Shown here: positions 39,501-51,500 of the stretch, in pieces
Layout: each line of letters opens with the position of its first letter
Position numbering within the stretch: the first letter of the stretch is position 1
Assembly: GCA_028554795.2 (NCBI GenBank)
Contig: CM068828.1
Location: 9,247,314 to 9,311,313 of the forward strand
DNA: 64,000 bases
Reading direction: 5' to 3'
DNA from: Sinohyriopsis cumingii
Taxonomy: Eukaryota > Mollusca > Bivalvia > Unionida > Unionidae
The notes under the pieces: generated by a model
Seen by the model: the letters and a program-made list of their open reading frames with translations, nothing else
The model's database searches: none
What the model was told of the DNA's origin: nothing
Program-made: the position numbers and the translations under genes

Positions 39501-42500
39501 ATGAAAAGAACATAAAAGTTTATTATCATTTTGGGGAAGAGATCGTGTATGAATAATACAAGACGATCATGGCGTGGCTTCTGAAAATTTATATGTATTT
39601 TTCTCATACACAAAAATAGAGTTTTATCTTCTTAAAAGTGTGAAAAATAACTTGTAAAAAGTTTATTCAGGCAGGGATTGTGCAGGGCTTCACCAATTCT
39701 CGCAAATTGCAATTTTATTTCCTTATTGGCAGCAAAATGAACCATATGGTGTTTTTTTTCTTGGCAACATTGTTGGCTGTTTAAAATTGTATATACAACC
39801 ATTGGTTTGGAGTGGAGAAATCCATGAAAAGAAGCCGCAGACTTGATATAAAATGCACTGAAATTTATTATATGCTGTGAGATATCCGCTTTTTTTGTGG
39901 ACATAACTGGACGAGGCATTATTTCATAATCTTTTGTTGGATTTTTGGCCACTCGCTATTACATAGACTGACATTTGTATGTGGATGGTAAGTAAAATTC
40001 CTCTTCTTTTCACTCGGAAATTAATCCTTCAGAACACTCAAATTTTCTGTAGTAACCCCTGGCATCAGACCAGATCACCTGTGTCACTGTCATCCATTGA
40101 CCCTTTTTTAAATTTCTGATGCATGCATGGAAGGCAGGATCACTCAGCTGCCACAAACGTAGAAAAAAACACCCCCTCCCCCCCAAAAAACATGATCTTA
40201 CTAGTTGGTTTATTCAGTAGGCAGGGAGGAACAGTAACTACAATCGACTAAACGATGGCAAATTCCTTTTTTAAAAATGTACCCAGATAAAATAGTTTTC
40301 TGAAATTTCAAAGAAAACAGATTACCTTTGAAGCACTAATTGTTATGAAAATGTACTAAGCAAATGGAAAAAAAAATTCAGTCTCAACCATGCAGTACAG
40401 TTATTTGATTTTGCTGCCCCAATAAGAAACTGGCATTTGTTTGGTTCTCCAAAGCTGTCCTTTTGGGGTGACATGAAAATGCATGCACTCTTAATCAAAG
40501 AAAGCTGACTACAATCTTCAATAAAAACAAAGAACCTTTCTTCAAAGGAAGTCAGTACCAAACTTAAATAAAAGCAGTGGAATCTGATGGGTTGTTTCGT
40601 TTTCCAATTTGATTGGAACACGTTTACTGTGGTGTGAAACTTTCCTTTTTGCAGGAAAAAAGTTTATGTTTACAAACGCTACCAATGGCAGCTTAAAACG
40701 CAAACTAACATTTACCGACTTGGGATATACTGAAAAGTAAATGTGCTTTGTCATTCCTTATGTGAATGTGCTTTATTCCCCACTGAATTCAGACCTATAT
40801 GACCTGTGACAAAATTATTGAATATTTTAAATCTTTGTGTGTGCATATTTTCAATGGAATTACTTGTATTGTGGATTCAGTGTATGTGATGAGATTTGCG
40901 GGTGAGTACACAGTATTGTTACTCTATTCATGCATTAGATAAACAGTATACACGTATATGTACCAAAGTGTGGTTATCTGAATGGAGTAAAATATTATAT
41001 ATGCCTTCTCTGTTTTCACTACAGGTGTATTTCTCATTTGACATACATCGATTTAAGATGGTAACTGTGCAAAATAAGCACATATTTATGTGCCCGCATT
41101 TATTACCTATCCCCCCCCCCCACATGCATCATTTTCTTCAGCTAACTGACCAGGCTTCTTATAACATGGTTCGGTCTATAACACGGTCGGGTTCTATGGC
41201 TCCCAACTACCATGTTATAGTGGGGTCAGACTATATTTGTTTTTCCCTAATGTCAAGGATAAGTTCTTATTGTTGCTAAAGGATATCTAAGTTTTGTGCT
41301 AAATATGCTCACTGAATATACAGGACCTCATACCTTCTTAAGTGAATATGTATAAATTAATTAAATGTCAGGCCCATGTTAGTGGATAAGTAAGACACTG
41401 CAGTCTATGGTGCAGAGTCATGGTTTTCATCAGTTTTGTGACCACTGCAATGGCCTAGTGGTTAGAGTGTCCGCCTCGGATGTGGAAGTTCGTGGGTTCG
41501 ATGCCCGGCTGAGTCATACCAAAGACTTACAAAAATGGTACTAACAGCTGCCTTGCTTGGTGCTCAGCATTAAGAGGTTAGTTTTATGACTGGTCGGCCT
41601 GGTGTCAGGATAATGTTACTGGCATGACATCATGCTACATGTCAGCGACATGATGCCCCAGTGCTAGACATCACTAAAAACTGTCACACTGCAGACATCA
41701 TAGCAATATGACTGAAAAATTGTTAAAGCTATGTTAAAAATCCAAAGCACGCACACACACTCAGCAGTTTTATTATTACCAGATTTTGTTTTTGTTTGTT
41801 CATTTTATACGTATGTAATTCAGGTAACAATAATATTTAAGTCAATGTTTGTGTTCAGATTTTTAGTTCCTATTCTTCACAGACTTCTCACATAGGTCAT
41901 CTGTCTGAGTTGAGCAACTGGCTAATCCAGATATTATTTTTAAAGCATAGACAACTGCGTCCAAGCCAAACATATTCAAGTTTGTCATCCAAAATGTCAT
42001 GGCTCTGTTTTACAGTCATGTAAATTGTCAGTCATTAGAAAAATTATGAACTTTGTCTTGGTGTGCAAAGCAAAGTAAGATCTGTGATTATTTTAAGTCA
42101 TTGATGATTTAATTTGTAAGACAGAGTAAAGTGAGCATACAGTAATCTTGTGTGGAAGATAAATTTGGGAGAGCACAACATATACATGTATTTTATGGTT
42201 TGATTAATGGTGTACAATGTCAGTTTTGCTTTTTCTTCCAGTTTGACTGTTTTTGACAGTTTTGACTCTATTTTAAGTAATGTTGTCATTATCTTTACTT
42301 TTGTGTGCAACTGTCATATATGACCATCTGTTTTGAAACTATAAGTAGGTTATAGCTGTAAACAACACAAGCATGTTGTCATTTTCTTCACTAACAGAAT
42401 TGGATCTAATTGGGTAAAATTATTTATTTTATACCTGTTTAAATGTATGACCTTAGATCCTGAGCCTGACCAATCGGCTACAGACTGTGTTTGCTGGTAT

Positions 42501-45500
42501 TGGGAATGAGGAAATTGCCTTGATTCGACAGACAGAGCTGAAGGCACTAACTTTCCACCTTGTCTCCATGCTGGGCACGTCTCAGGAATTGGCAGTCCAA
42601 CTGAAGGCCCAGGAAGGTTTTATAGCATATCTGACAAAGCTTCAAAAGTGAGTTAGCAATTTTAACGTTTAGAAAAAAACAAGTTCTTTTTACTCTTGCA
42701 AGGAAACAAGACAGATGATACATTGTGTTCGTATTCTTTTATGAATGGCTTGTTCTTTCAATGCCTACTCTAAAGAAGACTGGACAGTAACTAATTTATG
42801 CTTATGCATGTGATTTCAGCAGTTATATATTTGGGGGAAGAGAATTATGCTCCGGTAGACCACTGACATCCATGTTTAGTGTTTTGAATTATAAAATTTG
42901 ATATACTGCTTTTATTATTGAAAATCAAAGTTTTCCAGAGTTCTAAATAAGAATTGAACAAATTATGTATTGTACTCTCAGGTTTGGAACTATTGGCACT
43001 TTTTAAAATTGTATGGGATATTTTGTGATAACTGCAGAAGATCTTATGTCACCAAACTGAGTCTTAATCAAGAATGAATTTGACCAAGACCAATTTAAAG
43101 AGTGTTTAAATATATAGCTCTATCTTTTAGTGCGTGCTCTCACAAGGATTAAGTACTATCTCTTAATTACGTATGGTAAATCTGAACTTGAACCTATAGC
43201 ATATTTTATATTGATTGAATGTACCATCATAAAATATGGACTCAGGTGATGGTACTACAATGACAGCTTTGGACTTAAAAAATATTTTTCTTGGGATATT
43301 TTTAATTGCGTTAACAATTTATTTATATCTTTTTGCTTTATTTGTCTGCATTAAAATTTACAAATTTACAAATATGTTATTTATCTCGTTTTCTGTCTTG
43401 CCTGCTCTAGCTGATGTTGGGACACAATTATCACCTTTTTGTTTGTGACACCAGCATCAGTGTTATGATTCTGTGTTACAGTTCTGTGTAAACATTTTCA
43501 AGTTGGATATAGCTGGGTTATGTTTCTGTGCTATGTGCTGGTGTGACACCATTTTCCATGGAACACTTGTCAATGAGTCCTGTGTCTTCCCTTTTTCAGA
43601 TTCTTACAAACCAGTGATACCATTTTCCGTGGAACACTTGTCAATGAGTCCTGTGTCTTTTCTTTTTCAGAATCTTACAAACCAGTGATATCATTTTCCA
43701 TGGAACACTTGTCAATGAGTCCTGTGTCTTCCCTTTTTCAGATTCTTACAAACCAGTGATACCATTTTCCGTGGAACACTTGTCAATGAGTCCTGTGTCT
43801 TTTCTTTTTCAGAATCTTACAAACCAGTGATATCATTTTCCATGGAACACTTGTCAATGAGTCCTGTGTCTTCCCTTTTTCAGATTCTTACAAACCAGTG
43901 ATATCATTTTCCGTGGAACACTTGTCAATGAGTCCTGTGTCTTCCCTTTTTCAGATTCTTACAAACCAGTGATATCATTTTCCGTGGAACACTTGTCAAT
44001 GAGTCCTGTGTCTTCCCTTTTTCAGATTCTTACAAACCAGTGATATCAAAGCCGATGCGTTCACCTCATACCTATTCTCAGAAATAGACACCATTAAGAA
44101 GAGACAGTTTCCTGTGGTACAGAAATCTCTCCAGGCTGCTCTCCTTCTGATCAAACCAGTTGTGTGTCCCCTTGGAAACCAAGTTCGCAAGGCCACTGCA
44201 ATAATCCATGAACCATCGGGACTTACAGACAATGCCATTAAATTCACAGCAGGGTTAACTACTTCAGTCATGATGGATGCTGAACTTGAAAATATCCATG
44301 ATGTATCCTCACTTAGAATCCAGGTAGTGCTTGATTCCTTTATTAATCTCGTGAGGGTTCACCATCATTATAGCTCTGGTAATCATTTTACAAAATATAT
44401 GTAACTTACAAGTACTTGTAATTCTGCCTTTAACCCACATGCAAGTATGCATGAGATTCAAGTGTTTGTAAATAATAAAAACAACATAAGTTTTACAAGC
44501 CTAATATTTGTGGAGTAAGCTCTGTGTAAGCTATCTACAGTCACTTACATATGATGTAAGCAAAGTATGATTGCTGTAAAAAAAAATAGAAGAAAAAGAT
44601 AGATGACTGTGAAGACAACATATTAAGAGTTAGAGTTAAAACAGTATGTCGCTATTTTCTCCTTTAACTTTACAGAATATATGAAAATTTGGTTTGTAAT
44701 TTCATTGATTAGAAAGAAAAGTTGACCTGATGATCTGAGAAGATTTCAGATTTATTATACATATGTACAAAAGCTGGCTCATTTGCAATTATATTACACA
44801 GCATTCCTATCGACAGTCAACACCATATCACCTGTAAATAATATGTAACAAACTAAAACTAGTCACACCACATGCTTCTGATTGTCTGTTACAATCTAAA
44901 GTGTAGCACGCAAGAAACAGAGAGGGTACATGTTGTACTTTGTTCTTTGGATACGTACAACTATGATCTAAATTCTGAAGCTAACAGTTTATATTTTCAT
45001 ATGAGCAGTTGGCCAATCACATGTTGTAAGGGGTGAAAAACAAGCACTTTGTCCTTAGTACATACTATTTTATAAGATGTACTTAGAATTGTGCTTGTGG
45101 GATGTAAGGTGCTGCCTTCCAGTAAACATACTGAAAACCATACTTGGGGGTGGGTATAATGTGCTTACAGATCAGAAATAAAAAAACAATTAAGCTCTGT
45201 TGTGCAGCATTTAATTGTCAACCGATTTTTGTAGAATGTGGGGGAATATTAAATAGGGCCTGTCCTTCCATTCTGTTTTTCCAATTTTCCATTCCATCGG
45301 CCAATCCCCCCTTTTATTTATGCAAAGAAAACTCCCATGATTGTTATTGGGTTTCAATGAAATCTTTTAATGCACCAAATATACTATCCTCTATGTATAG
45401 CCTCACATGTGCTGATAAAGGCATTTAATCCACAAAACCTTTACGCATTTGAATACTGATAAGACCTTCACTTAGTTTGATTGTCAATTTTATTTAGCAG

Positions 45501-48500
45501 AGTTATAATCCCTGATCATTAAACCCATCCACTTTTGTTTCTGAACAGTAACCTCTGATTATTATTAGAATTTAAACGAGATTTAGTATGCTGCTTGATA
45601 TTGACAAAACTGACTGAGCTTGATTGTCATCCTTCTTTTAGCAGAGTTACAGCCCCTGATTGTCACAGCCACCCATATTTGTATATACACAGTAACTATA
45701 TTAATTGGTTTCAGATTTAAATCAAATTTTATGTGCAGCATGTCATTGAAGAGGCCATTTGTCAGCATTCTGTGTCATTGTTTAGCAGGGCTATAAACCA
45801 AGATAATTTGATTTTGGGACAGTAACTCTCCACATTTTATTTTAATTTAATGAAATTTGGCATGCAGCTTGAAATTGATATGAACTGGACCATGCTCCGT
45901 TGTCAGTCATTGATGTCTTTGTCTGGTAGAGATGTAGCTGCTGATTGTCAGACCCATCCACTTTCATTTCTGCACAGTATATGCTTTGATTATTAAATTT
46001 CAACTGAACTTTGTATGCTGGTTGATATTGATGAGATGAGACTTTGTGTCAGTTTAATTCTCCACACTACACATCATCATTGATGGAGTTATATCCCAGA
46101 TTGTTGAACCCAGCTGCATTTATTTCTCCACAATAACTCCCTTATTTATTTTTGGATTTCAGCCAAATGTGATATGCAGCTTAATTCTCATAACACCTTG
46201 GCAGAGTTTGATTATCGATGTTCTGCATCATTATTTAGCAGAGCAATAGCCACTGATTGTCGGACTTCCACTCTACCTTCCTCAATTATCTTTGGATTTC
46301 AACTGAATTTGGTATGCTACTTGATACTGATGAGACTTTCGATGACTTTTTCATCCTTCTACATCATCTTTCAGCAGAGTTATAGTGCCTGATCGTCACA
46401 CCCATCCACCTTTGCAAACAGTAACGTTTTTATTATTATTATTGTTACATTTAAATAAAATATTATATGCAGCTTGATATTAGTGAGCCTGTCATTGAAT
46501 TGGTCATTGTTTAGTGGAGTTATGGTCCCTGATTATAAGATACACCCATTTTCATTTCTGCTTAGTAAGTCATATTTGGTGTGCAGCTTGATATTTAAAC
46601 CTTGGGTGAGTTCCTTTGTCAGTCTTCTATATGTAATACTTGCAGTAGGTATATGGGAGAAATAAGTTGTGTTACATCTCCGTGGGTTCTTGTACTTTAA
46701 TCCGACTTGATGATGACTAAATGAATCACATATACACTTGAAATATATAAATAATTAAAAGTGAACAAATCTATCACACATGGAAAATTCACAAAATGAA
46801 AAGGCACAGAATTATTGTAAAACTATCTCAGTGTAATTACTAAAACCTTATCAGCACTGTGTTGTATTCTGATGTACAATAGTTATTTTCTTTAATACAG
46901 TTTGCAAAGTATTGAGCAACATATTGCACACAAAAATGTTGAAGTTGACTCCTGAAGAGTCATTGGAGGAGTGAATAGTGGAACAGAGAACTTGTTAATG
47001 TAATTGGCAGTTGCATGTTAGGCACATGCAATGCAAGCATCTCACATACTACTCACTCACCCTGCGTACCACAGAACAGCATGTATATGGACACTGCACA
47101 TTACTGTACTGAATTTGTAACACCAAAATACTAAATGCACACAAGTAAAGGCAACAACAACAGCGGTTTACATATATTCTTGTTTAGCAGAGTTATAGTG
47201 CCTGATTTTTTTCCAAACAATATGTCCATAGATTATTATTAGATTTCACTTAATTGGGTGTGATGTTTGATGTTCATGTTGCCTTGTCTGTGTTTGACAG
47301 TCTGCATTCTGCATCACTATTTAGCAGATTTATAGCCACTCTTTTTTGGATCCACCTATTTTTTGTTTCAGCACATTAACTCCCTTAAGTTGTATTGGAT
47401 TTGAACCAAATTTGGCTCAGTTCGATAGCAGTTTCCCACATCATTATTTAGAAGAGATCGTTGGACTTGCCTACTTTCATTTGTGTGCAATAACTCCTGT
47501 AACTGTTATTGGTTGATGTTCTGTATCATTTAACATTGTTGTGGCTCTTGATTTTCTAAATCACCTACTTTCATTTCTGCACAATGCTTCACTTGACTGT
47601 TACTGATTTTAAACAAAAGTTTATAGTTAGCTTGATATTTATGAGTCCTTGGCCAGGATTGATTGTTAGCATTCTGTATCAGCATTAGTTATAGATGCTG
47701 AATGACAAACCCACCCACAGTATTTTCTGCACGCCAACTCCTTTATTTATGATTGGAATTTGACCAACTTTGGCAGACAGCTTGATACATTTTTCTTTCA
47801 CTATAAAGTCCTTCATTATAACATGACTCCTGTCATAAGACATTTTGTTCATGGATCTGATTTTATTAAATGATATTAAAATTATATGTACTTCTACTTC
47901 ATTATAAGGCAGCCTCACTTTTCTGTTGGCTCTAATGGACATCACTGTATTGAGGAAATGCTATATTCAGGATGATTATCAGCATTCTGTGTCTGTATCT
48001 GGCAGAGTTAGTGTCCCTGGTTTTTGTGACGTCACTTTCATTTCTGCACGATTGGATTTCAAACAGATTTCATATGTTGCATAATATTGATGAAACCTTG
48101 GCAGTTGTCAGCATTTTACAGAGTTATGGTCCCTGGTTGTCAGCCCCACCCATGTTTGTTTATGCACATTGACTACTTTTTTTAAGGTTTTACACAAGTT
48201 TAAAATGCATATTTTGTTATGAATGAGACCTCAGCCGAGTCTCGAGCTCAGCCAACGTGGGTATGTGAGAAAGCTTGCCGATAGCTTCTCGTGGGTCGGT
48301 GGTTCTTTCTGGAGCTTTCCTGGGTTCTTCCTCCACCATATATACTAACCGCCATGTATAGCCTATCTTGTGCAGAAAAATGGCGTTAAACCCTATGACA
48401 ACAACAAAAATCAGCTGGATTTGATTGTCAGTGTTGCTTAGGTACATGTTCAGCCCCTTTTTGTCAAAATCACCCACATTCCTTTCTTGTTATGTACATT

Positions 48501-51500
48501 TAAATGTTTTGAAGCATTAAAGATATTTTAATCACCTTTTAGCCTTGTATATATCAACTTGACAGTGTCTCACATATTTACAGTAATGTTCCCAGCCTCA
48601 AGGTCAGACTCATACAAAGGGAAATATAAATCATTGTGACTTGTTTCCATATCCAGTAATGTTCCCAGCCTCAAGGTCAGACTCATACAAAGGGAAATAT
48701 AAATCATTGTGACTTGTTTCCATATCCAGTAATGTTCCCAGCCTCAAGGTCAGGGAAATATAAATCATTGTGACTTGTTTCCATATCCAGTAATGTTCCC
48801 AGCCTCAAGGTCAGACTCATGCAAAGGGATATATATTAAATCATTGTCACTTGTTTCCATATCCAGTAATGTTCCCAGCCGCAAGGTCAGACTCATACAA
48901 AGGGAAATATAAATCATTGTGACTTGTTTCCATATCCAGTAATGTTCCCAGCCTCAAGGTCAGGGAAATATAAATCATTGTGACTTGTTTCCGTATCCAG
49001 TAATGTTCCCAGCCTCAAGGTCAGACTCATACAAAGGGATATATAAATCATTGTCACTTGTTTCCATATCCAGTAATGTTCCCAGCCTCAAGGTCAGACT
49101 CATACAAAGGGAAATATAAGTCATTGTCACTTGTTTCCATATCCAGTAATGTTCCCAGCCTCAAGGTCAGACTCATACAAAGGGAAATATAAACCATTGT
49201 GACTTGTTTCCATATCCAGACTGTTACTCTTAAAATCCCATATATATTTTTTGTTAATTTTATCTTTCACATAGATCACAGGGTCAGAGGTCAGAGGTCA
49301 ATGTCATTATTGGGGAAAGGTTACAAGGTGTAAATCTCATTTACTGTTTATGGTGCTCATGCTAATTATTATTATTATTCTAATTAATAGTCAAAAGTAT
49401 GAGAGTAACATTTTTGTTTTAAGTTTGCTCTGTCAGGTTATAGATTTAAACTGTCTTGTTAGCTTTATGCCAGTTTTAAGTGGCTTTCAGAGGATGCACA
49501 CCATTTTTTGTTTGAGCCACAATAAATGTGGAATGGACATACACTTGAACTTCTTCATGCCTATCTATTCAACTTTCTCTCCATTAGACTTTGGGTAAGT
49601 CTTGCATTATTTTTTGGCACTCACTTATAGGGTAATTTAGTTAATTGTGTGGATCCAACTTGGAGAGAACTGGACACTGTTGCCCAAAAGTAGGTCACCA
49701 TATAACCTACATTTTATGCATCAGTGATTTTTTACCTTTGGCTGTTCATCAGTGTGTCATACAACTTTTTCAGTAGTCATATGGTTGTATGGTTTTACTG
49801 ATCAAGCCATATGGTTGACTACTAAATCATAAAATCAGAAGTAGGGCACTGTGAGCCTTTATTGATGTATCAATGACTTTGAGCTATGCATTTATGTTAG
49901 TTTCTCAAGCAATGCTACTTGTAGGTTTATAGACCTTTGTGTGGATTCTTTGTGGTATATATGACTAATGTTCCAATCAGTGGTCACTGTGACCTATAAA
50001 TTTATGACAAAGTTGATTAAAGTTGGTTGTTTGAGATCAGGGTCTTGTTCACTTAGGACCTTACATTTACATATATTTGTATTTACCCTACAGGTACATA
50101 TATTTGTATTTACCCTACAGGTACATATAGTTGTATTTACCCTACAGGTTCATATATATGTATGTTTATTGATCATGTTGAGTTGTAATGATATAAATTC
50201 CCATTTAGAGAGTGCTTTATTCCATTTTTATGATTCTAGTATTTACTGAAATTCAGAAAATAATTCCTAGTTATTGCACCCCAAAGTGATGTCATCAGGG
50301 TTTTTAAAATCCTAAACTATAATATATATATATTAAAAAGATTTGACCAGTGCTTCAAGTTGGCATCGGTATCAATTTGAGCTATGTTGTCATCCGACAG
50401 CTCTTGTTATCATTTTGTGTTGATGTCTCAATTTGTTATACAACATTTGTGTTCATGTATCAGAAGTGTGTTCCAAACTGACCACTGATGGGTATATGTC
50501 ATTGAGATTACTTCAGTGTTGATTGCAAAGCAACATCAATTTATATCAAGCACTCGGAAAGCCTAGAAATTTGTTTTGAGGTGATGAGGAAAGTGGACAG
50601 ACTGGAGAAGGAAACCACAATTTTTGCAGTACAGATGTGATGTGATGTGATTTTGATTTTTAACGTAGCTTTAACAATGTTTCAGTCATATCGCTACGAT
50701 GTCTGCAGTGTGCCAGTTTATAGTGATGTCTAGCACTGGGGCATCATGCCGCAGACATGTAGCATGATGTTCCACCCAGTCACATTATCCTGACACCAGG
50801 CTGACCAGTCCTAACACTAACCTTTTAATGCTGAACGCCAAGTGAGGAAGCTGTTAGTACCATTTTTGTAAGTCTCTGGTATGACTCGGCTGGGGATCGA
50901 ACCCACGACCTCCCGCATCTGAGGCGGACGCTCTAACCACTAGGCCACTGGAGCGGTGTTGCAGTACCGAAGAATTTCACTAAATGAGCTAAGGGAAAAT
51001 GGCTTTGTAAGAATCACTTGCCCTATGTAAAAATCTACTTGACCTTAAGTATTCTTTCTTTCCATTCCCCCCCCCCCCCCAAAAAAAATGAGAATAGTCC
51101 CCTTGGGCAAGGAACTGTAGGAAAGAAGAGTCCTTGGAAGATTTTGACAGGTTTGGCTTTAGGGTCATCCAGTTATTCTTTTTTTTAGCGCTGGTTTATC
51201 CGTAAAGCTTGCACTGAGGAAATGACATCCAGTATCAACACAGTCCTGTATAGCCAGTTACATGTACTATATCTGTAAACTCTGTTAATATTATCTTGTA
51301 GGTGTGTTACCCTGATATGACAACAGAGCTGATAGTTCCCCCAGCCAAGGATGTGAAGAAGTTGGGTCCTCTTCGCCATAGGCTACTGACCAATGTCATC
51401 CTCTCACATGGTCTCTGGTCAGGTCAGTATCAGCCTTCATATGTCTCTTTGTATGTTTGTATGTGTGTGTGTGTGTTTATCCAACAGAAAAAAGCTCTTT

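Larger units (their letters stand above)
45430..48500. repeat. Old degenerate ~145-165-bp tandem repeat
   Basis: A diverged module recurs from about 45494. It consists of TAGCAGAGTTATAG, CTGATTGTCA, CCCACCCACTTTCATTTCTG, ACAGTAACTCC, ATTTCAACTGAATTTGGTAT and GCAGCTTGATATTGATGAG. It is interrupted by an insert at 46628-47176 and a SINE at 48218-48412. Confidence 0.8.
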
